The notes under the pieces are model-generated. The model did no database searches. It saw only the letters and a program-made list of their open reading frames with translations, and had not been told where the DNA came from. A program made the translations under genes and the position numbers. A DNA stretch of 64,000 nucleotides from Pseudomonadota bacterium (GTDB lineage: Bacteria > Pseudomonadota > Gammaproteobacteria > Burkholderiales > Burkholderiaceae_C): NCBI GenBank assembly GCA_021816585.1, contig JAKAXL010000001.1:62001-126000 (forward strand), read 5' to 3'. Positions 35,966 through 50,523 of this stretch are shown here, piece by piece; the stretch's first letter is position 1, and the number at the start of each line of letters is the position of its first letter.

Positions 35966-36262
35966 ATGGCGACATCCGCGCAAGCGAAAAAGAAAAGCGC
36001 CCGCACGCCCTCCGGGCGCAAGCGCGCGCGTCAGGACATCAAGCTCAACGCCGCCAATTCGGCCATGCGTTCGCGCTTTCGCACCGCGGTGAAGTCGGTG
36101 CGCAAGGCGATCGCCGCCGGCGACAAGTCGCTGGCCGCGGAGGCCTTCAAGGCCGCGGTGCCGGTGCTGGACTCGATTGCCCGCAAGGGCCTGTTCCACC
36201 CCAACAAGGCGGCGCGCGACAAGAGCCGTCTGAATGCCGCGCTGAAGGCGATGGGGGCCTGA
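35966..36262 (+). CDS. rpsT: 30S ribosomal protein S20
   Basis: The 98-residue, lysine- and arginine-rich helical protein has the S20 pattern: [40 protein letters not shown] and the C-terminal [20 protein letters not shown]. It is slightly longer than E. coli S20 (87). It stands alone as usual, divergent from murJ, with its own promoter and a downstream hairpin. Confidence 0.98.
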   Translation: MATSAQAKKKSARTPSGRKRARQDIKLNAANSAMRSRFRTAVKSVRKAIAAGDKSLAAEAFKAAVPVLDSIARKGLFHPNKAARDKSRLNAALKAMGA

Positions 36263-36342
36263 GAACGCCCCCCGGGCCGGGCGGCTCCCAGCCCGCCCCG
36301 AGCCCATCCGGCGCGGCCCGTCGCAGGCGGGTTGCGAGCGTA

Positions 36343-36367
36343 CGAAGCCCGCGTCGAGCGGGCTTCG
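36343..36367 (+). terminator. Hairpin downstream of rpsT
   Basis: CGAAGCCCGC, loop GTCGA, GCGGGCTTCG: a ten-pair stem 80 bp after rpsT. The following bases are only mildly T-rich, so termination strength is uncertain. argD begins 33 bp later. Confidence 0.6.
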
Positions 36368-36399
36368 TCGTCTGTGATCTTTACTTCGAGGAACCGTCC

Positions 36400-37578
36400 A
36401 TGCCTGGCCATCTGATGCAGAACTATTCCCGCCAAGCCCTGGCGCTCAGCCACGGCGAGGGCGCCTGGGTGTGGGACACCGAGGGCCGGCGCTACCTGGA
36501 CGGACTGAGCGGAATCGCGGTCAGCACCGTCGGCCACGCGCATCCGCGCCTGGTGGCGGCGCTGCGCGACCAGGTCGGCAAGCTGATCCATTGCTCCAAC
36601 GTCTACCAGATCCCGCTGCAGGAACAACTGGCCGACCGCCTGTGCGCGCTGGCCGGGGCGGATGCCGCCTTCTTCTGCAACTCGGGGCTGGAGGCGAACG
36701 AGGCGGCGATCAAGCTGGCCCGCCTGTGGGGGCACCGCCGCGCAGCCGAGCTGCCGGAGATCCTGGTGTTCGACGGGGCCTTCCACGGCCGTTCGCTGGC
36801 CACGCTGTCGGCCACCGGCAACCCGAAGGTGCAGAAGGGATTCGAGCCGCTGGTCGAGGGATTCGTGCGCGTGCCGCTGAACGACCAGGCCGCGGTGGAG
36901 CGCGCAGCGCGCGAGCATCCCGGGCTGTGCGCGGTGTTCATCGAGGCGATCCAGGGCGAGGGCGGAATCCGCCCGGCGCAGCTGGACTTCCTGCGCTTCC
37001 TGCGCGGCCTGTGCGATCGCAACGGCTGGCTGCTGATGATCGACGAGGTGCAGTGCGGCATGGGGCGCACCGGTCGCTGGCTGGCGCACCAGTGGGCCGA
37101 CGTGCGCCCCGACGTGGTGGCGATGGCCAAGGGGCTGGCCTCCGGCGTGCCGATCGGCGCGCTGCTCGGCTATGGCGAGGCGGCGCGCGTGTTCGGTCCC
37201 GGCCAGCACGGCAGCACCTTCGGCGGCAACCCGCTGGCCTGCCGTGCCGCGCTGGAGACCCTGGCCATCATCGAGGACGAAGGGCTGCTGGACAACGCGC
37301 AGCGCATCGGCGGCTGGATGCTCGGGCAGCTGCGCGAGCGTGTCGGCGGCCTGGCCGGGGTGGTCGAGGTGCGCGGCAGCGGCCTGATGATCGGCATCGA
37401 GCTCGAGCGCGCCTGCGGCGAGCTGGTCGCGCAGGCGCAGCAGGCCGGCCTGCTGATCAACGTCACGCATGAGCGCGTGATCCGCCTGCTGCCGCCGTTG
37501 ATCCTGCGCCAGGAGGAGGCCGAGCAGTTGCTGGCGCTGCTGGTGCCGCTGGTGCAGCGTTTCGTCGGCGCCGCCTGA
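36400..37578 (+). CDS. argD: Acetylornithine aminotransferase
   Basis: The 392-residue class III aminotransferase has VSTVGHAHPRLV, FCNSGLEANEAAIKLAR, VFDGAFHGRS, LLMIDEVQCGMGRTG and VAMAKGLASGVPIGA (PLP Lys). These match ArgD/AstC-type enzymes that transfer the amino group to N-acetylglutamate semialdehyde, and ArgD often also does the DapC step. argF follows 14 bp later with a GAGGGG ribosome-binding site, so this is an arginine-synthesis pair. Length is normal (390-410). Confidence 0.95.
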   Translation: MPGHLMQNYSRQALALSHGEGAWVWDTEGRRYLDGLSGIAVSTVGHAHPRLVAALRDQVGKLIHCSNVYQIPLQEQLADRLCALAGADAAFFCNSGLEANEAAIKLARLWGHRRAAELPEILVFDGAFHGRSLATLSATGNPKVQKGFEPLVEGFVRVPLNDQAAVERAAREHPGLCAVFIEAIQGEGGIRPAQLDFLRFLRGLCDRNGWLLMIDEVQCGMGRTGRWLAHQWADVRPDVVAMAKGLASGVPIGALLGYGEAARVFGPGQHGSTFGGNPLACRAALETLAIIEDEGLLDNAQRIGGWMLGQLRERVGGLAGVVEVRGSGLMIGIELERACGELVAQAQQAGLLINVTHERVIRLLPPLILRQEEAEQLLALLVPLVQRFVGAA

Positions 37579-37592
37579 CGAGGGGCTTCGCG

Positions 37593-38534
37593 ATGACCCA
37601 CACCCCCGTGCGCCATTACCTGCAGTTCAGCGATCTGACGCGTGACGAGTACGCCTATGTGTTCCACCGCAGCGCGCTGATCAAGTCGCGCTTCAAGGGC
37701 TACGAGCTGCACCAGCCGCTGGTGGACCGGACGCTGGCGATGATCTTCGAGAAGCACTCGACGCGCACGCGCCTGAGCTTCGAGGCCGGCATGCACCAGC
37801 TCGGCGGAGCCGCCATCTACATCAACACCCGCGACAGCCAGCTCGGGCGCGGCGAGCCCATCGAGGACGCCGCGCAGGTGTTCTCGCGCATGGTCGACCT
37901 GGTGATGATCCGCACCTTCGGGCACGACATCGTCGAGCGCTTCGCAGCGCATTCGCGCGTGCCGGTGATCAACGGCCTGACCAACGAGTTCCACCCCTGC
38001 CAGGTGCTGGCCGACGTGTTCACCTACATCGAGCACCGCGGCGACATCGCCGGCAAGGTCGTGGCGTGGGTCGGCGACGCCAACAACATGCTCTACACCT
38101 GGCTGCAGGCGGCTGCGATCCTCGGCTTCACGGTGCATTTCTCGGGCCCGCCGGGCTACGGCGTGGACCTGCAGCGCGCCGGCTACCCGGTCAGCGAGGC
38201 CGAAGCGGCCTGCCTGCGCTGCTTCGACGACCCGCGGCAGGCCTGCGAGGGAGCGCATCTGGTCACCACCGACGTGTGGACCAGCATGGGCTACGAGGCG
38301 GAGAACACCGCGCGCCTGAAGGCCTTCCAGGGCTTCATGGTCGACACCGCGATGATGCAGCGAGCCGACCCGCAGGCCCTGTTCATGCACTGCCTGCCGG
38401 CGCATCGCGGCGAGGAGGTGCAGGCCGAGGTCATCGACGGGCCGCGCAGCGTGGTCTGGGACGAGGCCGAGAATCGCCTGCACGTGCAGAAGGCCCTGAT
38501 GGAATTCCTGCTCCTCGGCCAGCTCGCGGATTGA
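37593..38534 (+). CDS. argF: Ornithine carbamoyltransferase
   Basis: The 313-residue protein has the carbamoyl-phosphate motif EKHSTRTRLSFE, HPCQVLAD, the SMG loop TTDVWTSMGYE and the ornithine-site HCLPAHRGEEV. These fit anabolic OTCases. It makes citrulline from ornithine and carbamoyl phosphate. It pairs with argD. The 31-bp repeat and its C/G run begin just past the stop codon. Confidence 0.97.
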   Translation: MTHTPVRHYLQFSDLTRDEYAYVFHRSALIKSRFKGYELHQPLVDRTLAMIFEKHSTRTRLSFEAGMHQLGGAAIYINTRDSQLGRGEPIEDAAQVFSRMVDLVMIRTFGHDIVERFAAHSRVPVINGLTNEFHPCQVLADVFTYIEHRGDIAGKVVAWVGDANNMLYTWLQAAAILGFTVHFSGPPGYGVDLQRAGYPVSEAEAACLRCFDDPRQACEGAHLVTTDVWTSMGYEAENTARLKAFQGFMVDTAMMQRADPQALFMHCLPAHRGEEVQAEVIDGPRSVVWDEAENRLHVQKALMEFLLLGQLAD

Positions 38535-38540
38535 TGGTGA

Positions 38541-38571
38541 GCCCCCAGGGCCGGGCGCTGCCCGGCCCGCC
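38541..38571. repeat. 31-bp dispersed GC-rich repeat, copy 2
   Basis: Exact copy of 2491-2521, located six bases after the argF stop and 21 bp before the rsgA stop. A C/G run (38570-38583) lies on its right, whereas copy 1 has it on the left, so the elements share the repeat but not the whole flank order. Confidence 0.75.
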
Positions 38572-38591
38572 CCCCGGGGGGGGCAAGGAAT

Positions 38592-39536
38592 CTAGAGGCC
38601 CGGCTGCAGCAGCTCGCGCAGCACGCGCAGGTACAGCGCGTAGCGCTCGGGGTCGATCTCGCCGGCGGTGACGGCTTCGCGGACCACGCAGCCCGGCTCC
38701 TCGCGGTGGGTGCAGTTCTGGAACCGGCAGCGGCCGTTGCGCTGCGCCAGTTCGGGCAGCGCGTGCTGCAGCTGGGTCACGCTCAGGTGCTGCAGGCCGA
38801 AGGCCTGGAATCCCGGCGAGTCGAGCAGCGCGCTGGCCGCCGGCATCCCCGGCAGCTTCCACAGGCGTGTGCTGGTCGTCGTGTGGCGCCCCGAGTTCAG
38901 CGCCTCGCTGAGCGCGCCGGTGCTGGCGTTGATCCCCGGCAGCAGCGCGTTGGCCAGCGTCGACTTGCCGACCCCGGAGGCGCCGATGAGCATCGAGGTG
39001 CGTCCGGCCAGCCACGGCCGCAGCGCCTCCACCGCGTGCTGCGGCGCCCCCAGCGCCGACAACTCCAGCACCGGGTAGCCGCATTGCTCCAGCGGGCGCA
39101 GGCGGCGGCGCAACTCGGCGGTCTGGGGCAGCTCGCACTTGTTGAGCACGAGCAGGCAGTCGATGTCCTCGGCGCCGGCGGCGATCAGCGCGCGTCCCAC
39201 GAGGTCGAGGTTGGGTGTCGGCTGCGCCGCGGTGACCACCAGCAGCAGGTCGAGGTTGGCGGCGAACACCTTGCTGCGCCGCAAGTCCTGGCGCCACAGC
39301 ATGTTGCGCCGCGGCAGCACGGAGTCGATCAGCGCCGGGTCGCCGGGCAGCAGCAGCACCTCGTCGCCGCACACCACGTCGCCGCGCTTGCCGCGCGTCA
39401 CGCAGGCCAGCGGCGCGTCGCCGCCGGCGTCGGCCAGGTAGTTGCGCCCGTAGGCGGCGACGATGCGCGCGCGCAGCGGCGTGCTGCCCGGCGCCTGCGG
39501 CGCGGGGCCGCGGCGTCGCGTCGCGGCGTGCTGCAT
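38592..39536 (-). CDS. rsgA: Small ribosomal subunit biogenesis GTPase RsgA
   Basis: The 314-residue protein has an OB-fold start, the permuted G-domain with VLNKCEL (G4) before GASGVGKSTLANALL (G1) and LLDSPGF (G3), and a zinc-binding end with CRFQNCTHREEPGC. This fits RsgA/YjeQ, which matures the 30S subunit. The start ATG 39536 is near the OB fold (RARIVAAYGRNYLAD). It lies downstream of the M48 peptidase gene (13 bp), probably in the same transcript. Confidence 0.96.
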   Translation of the reverse strand: MQHAATRRRGPAPQAPGSTPLRARIVAAYGRNYLADAGGDAPLACVTRGKRGDVVCGDEVLLLPGDPALIDSVLPRRNMLWRQDLRRSKVFAANLDLLLVVTAAQPTPNLDLVGRALIAAGAEDIDCLLVLNKCELPQTAELRRRLRPLEQCGYPVLELSALGAPQHAVEALRPWLAGRTSMLIGASGVGKSTLANALLPGINASTGALSEALNSGRHTTTSTRLWKLPGMPAASALLDSPGFQAFGLQHLSVTQLQHALPELAQRNGRCRFQNCTHREEPGCVVREAVTAGEIDPERYALYLRVLRELLQPGL

Positions 39537-39549
39537 CGGCCGGTGCGGC

Positions 39550-40830
39550 TCAGCCCGCGGCGCCTTCGGGCAGGCCCAGCCGGGCCAGGCGCTGCAGCGC
39601 CGGCGGGTGGCTGTAGTAGAAGCGCACGAACCACGGGTCGGGGGTCAGGGTCGACGCGTTGTCGCGGTACATGCGCAGCAGCGCGCTGCCCAGCGCGCGT
39701 GCGTCGCTGTGGCCCGCGGCATAGGCATCGGCCTCGAACTCGTGCCTGCGCGACCAGCTCGCGCTCAGCGGCGTGACGAACACCCCGAACACCGGCAGCG
39801 CCAGGCTGAACAGGATCAGCGCCGCCGCCTGGTTGCCGCCCAGCAGGTCGGGGTCGAAACCCAGCCCGGTGTAGAACCACACGCGCGACGCCAGCCACCC
39901 CAGCAGCGCGAATCCGGCCAGGCTCAGTCCCAGGGTCAGCAGCAGGCGCTGCTGGATGTGGTGGCGCTTGTAGTGCCCCACCTCGTGCGCCAGCACGGCC
40001 TCGATCTGCTGCGCATCGAGCTGCCCCAGCAGCGTGTCGAACAGCACGACCCGGCGCGCCGAGCCGATTCCGGTGAAGTAGGCATTGGCGTGCGCGCTGC
40101 GACGCGAGCCGTCCATCACGTACAAGCCCTGCAGCGCGAATCCGCAGCGCTGCATCAGTTGCTGCGCGCGGCTCTTGACCTCGCCGTCGGGAAGGGGCTC
40201 GAAGCGGTTGAACAGCGGCGCGATCCAGGTCGGGAACACGACCATCATGGTCAGGCTGAACGCGGCGAAGGCCAGCCAGGCCCACAGCCACCACCAGTCG
40301 CTGCCGCGCATCAGCCACAGCACCAGCAGCGCCAGCGGCGCCATGACCAGCGCCCCCAGCAGCAGCCCCCTGGCCTGGTCGGCGAAGAACAGCCCCGGGG
40401 TGCTGCGGTTGAAGCCGAAGCGGGCCTCGAGCCGGAAGGTGCTCCACAGTTCCCAGGGCAGCTCGATCAGCGCGCCGATCAGCCCGAACTCGCCCAGCAG
40501 CAGCAACTGCGCCAGCAGCCCGTCGCCGAACAGCGACGTGTTGGCGCGTGCCAGCAGTTGCAGCCCGCCGAACAGGGTCCAGCCGAGCAGCACGGCGGCC
40601 GAGAACAGCGCATGCCACAGCCCCAGGCGCTGGCGCGCGCTGGTGTAGTCGGCGGCCTTGCGGTGCGCCTGCAGGTCGATGACCCCGGCGAAGGCCTCGG
40701 GGACGCGGTCGCGGTGGGTCTGCACATGACGGATCTGGCGCGCCCCCAGCCACAGGCGCAGCGCGGTCGACAGCAGCAGCGCGGCGGCGAACACGAGGCT
40801 GCACAGCAGGGAACTCCGGGACAGGGTCAT
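39550..40830 (-). CDS. M48 (Ste24/CaaX-type) zinc metallopeptidase
   Basis: From ATG 40830 the protein has 426 residues, several membrane helices ([53 protein letters not shown]) and the zinc motif [12 protein letters not shown], followed by the third ligand in the [12 protein letters not shown] segment. N-terminal M48 signature region [18 protein letters not shown] is typical of Ste24-like enzymes. It would be an inner-membrane protease for membrane-protein quality control. An extended start at 40911 adds a Pro/Ala-rich segment of doubtful value. Confidence 0.93.
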   Translation of the reverse strand: MTLSRSSLLCSLVFAAALLLSTALRLWLGARQIRHVQTHRDRVPEAFAGVIDLQAHRKAADYTSARQRLGLWHALFSAAVLLGWTLFGGLQLLARANTSLFGDGLLAQLLLLGEFGLIGALIELPWELWSTFRLEARFGFNRSTPGLFFADQARGLLLGALVMAPLALLVLWLMRGSDWWWLWAWLAFAAFSLTMMVVFPTWIAPLFNRFEPLPDGEVKSRAQQLMQRCGFALQGLYVMDGSRRSAHANAYFTGIGSARRVVLFDTLLGQLDAQQIEAVLAHEVGHYKRHHIQQRLLLTLGLSLAGFALLGWLASRVWFYTGLGFDPDLLGGNQAAALILFSLALPVFGVFVTPLSASWSRRHEFEADAYAAGHSDARALGSALLRMYRDNASTLTPDPWFVRFYYSHPPALQRLARLGLPEGAAG

Positions 40831-41051
40831 GTCGAGGTGGGTGGGCCAGGGGGCCGAGGAGCGGGCCGAGGAGGGGGCCGGGACGGCCGGGCGCCTCGGC
40901 GCGGGGGTCATGCGAGAATGGAGTTTCGGTGCGCGGCGCAGCCGCGCGCCGTCGAGCGCGGCCGAGTCGCCGCAGGTTTCCCATTATCCCATTCACGTCG
41001 TGTCGGCGGGCGGCCGTGGCCGCGTCGCGTGCGGCACGGCGCAATTGCCGC

Positions 41052-41642
41052 ATGAACGCCATCCAGAGCCCGCCCGATCTGCCCCTGCACGAGTCCAACC
41101 TGTTGTGGGTGGACATGGAAATGACCGGACTGGACCCGCTGAACGACCGCATCATCGAGGTCGCGCTGGTGGTCACCGACGCCCAGGTCACGCGGCGCAT
41201 CGAGGGTCCGGTGCTGGCCGTCCATCAGCCCGCCGAGGTGATGGCCGCGATGGATTCGTGGAACCAGGGCACGCACGGCCGCTCCGGCCTGACGGCGCGG
41301 GTGGCCGCAAGCAGCATCGACGAGCAGCAGGCCGAGCAGGCGATGATCGACTTCGCCGCCCGCTACGTGCCGGCGGGCAAGAGTCCGATGTGCGGCAACA
41401 CGATCTGCCAGGACCGGCGCTTCATGGCGCGCTGGATGCCCCGGCTGGAGGCCTACTTCCACTACCGCAACCTGGACGTGAGCACGCTGAAGGAGCTCGC
41501 CCGCCGCTGGCGCCCGGAGGTCTGCGCGGCGTTCAAGAAGCGCCAGGAGCACACCGCGCTGGCCGACATCCACGAATCCATCGACGAACTGCTGCACTAC
41601 CGCGAGCACTTCCTCGTCGCGCCGGCTCCGCCGCAGGGCTGA
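41052..41642 (+). CDS. orn: Oligoribonuclease
   Basis: The 196-residue DEDDh exonuclease has [20 protein letters not shown] (first D and E), [12 protein letters not shown] (third D), and [14 protein letters not shown] (H and D). It degrades two- to five-nucleotide RNAs to nucleotides, and also clears pGpG from c-di-GMP breakdown, which links it to the EAL proteins at 9-13 kb. Length is normal. ATG 41052 is preferred over upstream in-frame starts in a low-complexity leader. It faces trxB tail to tail (16 bp). Confidence 0.96.
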   Translation: MNAIQSPPDLPLHESNLLWVDMEMTGLDPLNDRIIEVALVVTDAQVTRRIEGPVLAVHQPAEVMAAMDSWNQGTHGRSGLTARVAASSIDEQQAEQAMIDFAARYVPAGKSPMCGNTICQDRRFMARWMPRLEAYFHYRNLDVSTLKELARRWRPEVCAAFKKRQEHTALADIHESIDELLHYREHFLVAPAPPQG

Positions 41643-41658
41643 GGTACGCCGGCGCGGC

Positions 41659-43519
<1,861 letters not shown>

Positions 43520-43559
43520 GTCGGACCCCCGCATCGGCCGCGCATCTTCCGTCTTCGCC

Positions 43560-45881
<2,322 letters not shown>

Positions 45882-45940
45882 ACCGGCGCGCGGCGTCGCG
45901 CCGCGCGCAACTTGCGTATCCGCACAGGAGATTGGCATCC

Positions 45941-46630
45941 ATGTTCCGCTTCCCTGCCGAACCCGGCGCGAGCGCCGCACGCAGGCGCTGCCTGCGCGGG
46001 CTGGCGCTGCTCGGGCTCGCTGCCGCGGCGCCGCTGCCGGCGCTGGCCGCCGGCGACGCTCCGGTGGCGCTGCTGCAGCGCTGGCTGCATGAGACCCACG
46101 GCGCGACGGCCGACTTCACGCAGCGCATCGTCGCCGACAAGGGCGGTGCGCCGCAGCTGTCGTCGGGAACCTTCTCCTTCGAGCGCCCCGGGCGCTTTCG
46201 CTGGGAATACCTGAAGCCGTACCGGCAGGACATCGTCAGCGACGGCGACACGATCTGGACCTACGACCACGACCTCGACCAGGTCACGATCAGCTCGCAG
46301 GCGCAGGCACTCGGCAGCACGCCGGCGGCGCTGCTGTCCGGCGCCGACGTGCAGCGCCTGTTCGCGCTGCAGGCACTGCCCGCGCACGACGGATTGCAGT
46401 GGGTGCAGGCGACCCCGCGCGCCTCCGACAGCTCCTTCGTCTGGGTGCGCCTGGGCCTGCGCGACGCCGCGCAGGGGGTCGAGCTCGAACAGATGCAGCT
46501 GCGCGACGCGTTCCGGCGCACCTCGACCATCCGCTTCACGGCGCAGCGCGTGAATCCGAAGTTCGCGCCGGGCAGCTTCCATTTCACGCCGCCGCCCGGC
46601 GCCGCGGTGATCCGCCCCGAAGGGTCCTGA
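45941..46630 (+). CDS. lolA: Outer-membrane lipoprotein carrier protein LolA
   Basis: The 229-residue protein has a signal peptide ending LPALAAGDA, then TADFTQRIV, SSGTFSFERPGRFRWEY, IWTYDHDLDQVTI and the C-terminal RFTAQRVNPKF of LolA. It shuttles lipoproteins from the LolCDE complex across the periplasm to LolB. The n-region RRRCLRGLALLG resembles a twin-arginine motif, unusual for LolA, but may simply be a basic Sec signal. It lies between ftsK and rarA on the same strand, a common arrangement. Confidence 0.94.
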   Translation: MFRFPAEPGASAARRRCLRGLALLGLAAAAPLPALAAGDAPVALLQRWLHETHGATADFTQRIVADKGGAPQLSSGTFSFERPGRFRWEYLKPYRQDIVSDGDTIWTYDHDLDQVTISSQAQALGSTPAALLSGADVQRLFALQALPAHDGLQWVQATPRASDSSFVWVRLGLRDAAQGVELEQMQLRDAFRRTSTIRFTAQRVNPKFAPGSFHFTPPPGAAVIRPEGS

Positions 46631-46664
46631 GCGCGGGCGCCCCCGTCCCCGCGCGCAGCGCATC

Positions 46665-48053
46665 ATGAGCCGAAGCGCCGATCTGTTCGACGACGACCCG
46701 CAGGATCCGGTCGTTCCCGCCGCGGCCGCGGCGGGCGAGATCCCGCTGGCCGAGCGCCTGCGCCCGCGACGCATCGACGACGTGGTCGGGCAGTCGCACC
46801 TGCTGGGGCAGGGCAAGCCGCTGCGCGTGGCCTTCGACACGCGGCGCCTGCACTCGATGATCCTGTGGGGGCCGCCGGGTGTCGGCAAGACCACGCTGGC
46901 GCGGCTCATCGCCGAGCGCTTCGGCGCGCGCTTCATCGCCATTTCCGCGGTGCTGGCCGGGGTCAAGGAAATCCGCGACGCCGTCGTGCAGGCGCAGGCG
47001 GCACGTGCGGCCGGACAGTCGACGCTGGTGTTCGTCGACGAGGTGCACCGCTTCAACAAGAGCCAGCAGGACGCCTTCCTGCCGCATGTCGAGTCGGGGT
47101 TGTTCACCTTCATCGGCGCGACCACCGAGAACCCGTCCTTCGAGGTCAACAGCGCGCTGCTGTCGCGCGCCACGGTGTACGTGCTGCAGCCGCTGCAGCC
47201 GCCGGAGCTGCAGTTGCTGGCGCGGCGCGGACTGCAGGCCGCGGGCGGCCTCGACATCGAGCCCGACGCCTTGCAACTGCTGGCCGAGCATGCCGACGGC
47301 GACGGGCGGCGCCTGCTCAACGCGGTCGAGGCGGTGGCGGCGACCGCGCGGGCGCAGCAACTGGCGCGCGTGGACATGGAGCTGCTGCGCGCCGCGCTGG
47401 CCGAGAGCCTGCGGCGCTACGACAAGGGCGGCGACCAGTTCTACGACGTCATCTCGGCGCTGCACAAGTCGGTGCGCGGCAGCGACCCGGACGCCTCGCT
47501 GTACTGGATGACCCGCATGCTCGACGGGGGTGTCGACCCGCTGTACATCGGGCGGCGCCTGATCCGCATGGCCAGCGAGGACATCGGGCTGGCCGACCCG
47601 CGCGCCCTCAGCCTCAGCCTCGACGCGGTCGCGGCCTTCGAGCGCCTGGGCGCCCCGGAGGGCGAGCTGGCGCTGGTGCAGGCGGTGCTGTACCTGGCGC
47701 TGGCGCCGAAGTCGAACGCCGCCTACGTGGCCGCCGGACAGGCGCGCGAACTGGTGCGCCGCCACGGCAGCGCACCGGTGCCGATGCACCTGCGCAATGC
47801 ACCGACCAGCCTGATGCGCGAAATCGGTGCGGGCGCGCAATACCGCTACGCCCATGACGAGCCGGGGGCCTTCGCCGCCGGCGAGCGCTACTTCCCGCCG
47901 GGCATGCCGGAGGCGCGGTTGTACAAGCCGACTCCGCGCGGGCTGGAAGCCCGGCTGGGCGAGCGGCTGGCCGAGCTGCGGCGCCTCAACCGCGAGGCGC
48001 GCGCGCAGGCGGACGGCGGCGCGCAGGACCCCGTCGACGACGGCACCACCTGA
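46665..48053 (+). CDS. rarA: Replication-associated recombination protein A (RarA/MgsA)
   Basis: The 462-residue AAA+ protein has LRPRRIDDVVGQSHLLGQGK, ILWGPPGVGKTTLARLIAE (Walker A), LVFVDEVHRFNKSQQDAFLP (Walker B) and IGATTENPSFEVNSALLSR (sensor 1), then the tetramerisation C-domain (YDKGGDQFYDVISALHKSVR). It acts at stalled replication forks. Length is normal. It ends the ftsK-lolA-rarA run. Confidence 0.96.
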   Translation: MSRSADLFDDDPQDPVVPAAAAAGEIPLAERLRPRRIDDVVGQSHLLGQGKPLRVAFDTRRLHSMILWGPPGVGKTTLARLIAERFGARFIAISAVLAGVKEIRDAVVQAQAARAAGQSTLVFVDEVHRFNKSQQDAFLPHVESGLFTFIGATTENPSFEVNSALLSRATVYVLQPLQPPELQLLARRGLQAAGGLDIEPDALQLLAEHADGDGRRLLNAVEAVAATARAQQLARVDMELLRAALAESLRRYDKGGDQFYDVISALHKSVRGSDPDASLYWMTRMLDGGVDPLYIGRRLIRMASEDIGLADPRALSLSLDAVAAFERLGAPEGELALVQAVLYLALAPKSNAAYVAAGQARELVRRHGSAPVPMHLRNAPTSLMREIGAGAQYRYAHDEPGAFAAGERYFPPGMPEARLYKPTPRGLEARLGERLAELRRLNREARAQADGGAQDPVDDGTT

Positions 48054-48431
48054 GCGCGCGGCGGCCGATCGGCGCGCGCGGCATGCATCTTGCTGCGCAT
48101 CGACGAGGTGTCGCCGGGCCTCCATCGGGCGTCCTCCAGCGGCGCGGCGACGTGTCGCGCAGCATCGCTGCAGCGTCAACCACCGTACCTGTGGGGAAGA
48201 CGGGTTAATCCCCGTGGTTATCATTACCGGTTACACCTACAAAGTCGGCACGACCGCGGGATGTCCCCTGCGGCCTGCCAATCAGGAGACTCATCGGCGT
48301 GCCGGGGTCGTGCCTCCGCCCAACAGGCGGATTCGCGTTCCGGTGGGGGCGCAGCGGAACCACCTTCCGCGATACCCCGGAGTCGGATGGGTAGCCGCAT
48401 TGCGTGCACCGTACCCACAAGGACTTTCGGG
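48054..48431. other. Intergenic region before livH
   Basis: The 378-bp gap has no convincing gene. A GGGG-AAGACGGGTTAAT-CCCC element at about 48192-48213 could be a short hairpin or operator, and the stretch after it (48215-48245) is AT-richer, a likely promoter area, but I cannot place -35/-10 elements with confidence. Confidence 0.4.
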
Positions 48432-49361
<930 letters not shown>

Positions 49362-49374
49362 TCCGGAGAACGTC

Positions 49375-50523
49375 ATGCATGCAAAGAATTCGCAACTGCT
49401 CGCGTTCAGCCTGGCCGGCGCGTTCCTGCTGGCGATGCCGCTGGGCCTGCAGCATTTCGGCGACGCCTGGGTGCGCATCGCGGCCTTCTCGATGCTGTAC
49501 GTGATGCTGGCGCTGGGCCTGAACATCGTGGTCGGTCTCGCCGGCCTGCTGGACCTGGGCTACATCGCGTTCTACGCCGTGGGCGCCTACATGTTCGCGC
49601 TGCTGTCGTCGACCCAGCTGACCGACAACTTCGACACCCTGGGCAGGCTGTGGCCGCACGGTTTCGACGTCTCGATCTGGCTGGTCATCCCGCTGGGCGC
49701 CGGACTGGCGGCGCTGTTCGGCATCCTGCTCGGCACCCCGGTGCTGAAGCTGCGCGGCGACTACCTTGCGATCGTCACGCTGGGCTTCGGGGAGATCATC
49801 CGCATCTTCCTGAACAACCTGAACGCGCCGGTGAACATCACCAACGGCCCGCAGGGCATCTCCGGGATCCACGGCGTGCGCATGTTCGGCTGGGACCTCA
49901 ACCACAACATCCACGTCGGCGGCTACACGATCAACTCGGTCACCGAGTACTACTGGCTGTTCCTGGTGCTGGTGATGCTGACGGTGTTCATCTGCTATCG
50001 GCTGCAGGATTCGCGCATCGGGCGCGCCTGGATGGCCATGCGCGAGGACGAGATCGCGGCCAAGGCGATGGGCGTGAACACGCGCAACATGAAGCTGCTC
50101 GCGTTTTCCATGGGGGCCACCTTCGGCGGGGTCGCCGGCGTGATGTTCGCCGCCTTCCAGGGCTTCGTGTCCCCGGAATCGTTCTCGCTGATGGAGTCGG
50201 TCAACGTGCTGGCGATGGTGGTCATCGGCGGCATGGGCAACATCCCCGGCGTGATCCTGGGCGCCATCCTGCTGTCGGTGCTGCCGGAGGCGCTGCGCTA
50301 CCTCGGCTTCATCTCCGACTGGCAGCAGTCGCACTTCAACCACGTCTACATCGACAGCGGCATCCTGCGCCAGCTGATCTACTCGCTGTCGATGATCCTG
50401 ATCATGCTGGTGCGCCCGAAGGGCCTGTGGCCGGCTCCCGAGCACGGCAAGGGCGTGGCCACGCTGGGCATCGGCAACGGCAGCCGCAAGGCGGTCGGTG
50501 CGACCGGGGAGGTGCAGCCGTGA
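49375..50523 (+). CDS. livM: Branched-chain amino-acid-type ABC transporter permease LivM
   Basis: The 382-residue permease shows LNIVVGLAGLLDLGYIAFYA, the long LivM periplasmic loop, VLKLRGDYLAIVTLGFGEII and VVIGGMGNIPGVILGA, as in LivM. It is 13 bp from livH, and its stop overlaps the livG GTG start by four bases. Predicted helices number about 8-10. The N-terminus MHAKNSQLLAFSLAGAFLLA is a membrane helix, not a cleaved signal. Confidence 0.93.
   Translation: MHAKNSQLLAFSLAGAFLLAMPLGLQHFGDAWVRIAAFSMLYVMLALGLNIVVGLAGLLDLGYIAFYAVGAYMFALLSSTQLTDNFDTLGRLWPHGFDVSIWLVIPLGAGLAALFGILLGTPVLKLRGDYLAIVTLGFGEIIRIFLNNLNAPVNITNGPQGISGIHGVRMFGWDLNHNIHVGGYTINSVTEYYWLFLVLVMLTVFICYRLQDSRIGRAWMAMREDEIAAKAMGVNTRNMKLLAFSMGATFGGVAGVMFAAFQGFVSPESFSLMESVNVLAMVVIGGMGNIPGVILGAILLSVLPEALRYLGFISDWQQSHFNHVYIDSGILRQLIYSLSMILIMLVRPKGLWPAPEHGKGVATLGIGNGSRKAVGATGEVQP

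Noticed and set aside
40836-40911. Purine-rich GGGCCGAGGA repeats before the M48 gene
   Set aside because: Short, imperfect and GC-driven; no clear role visible.
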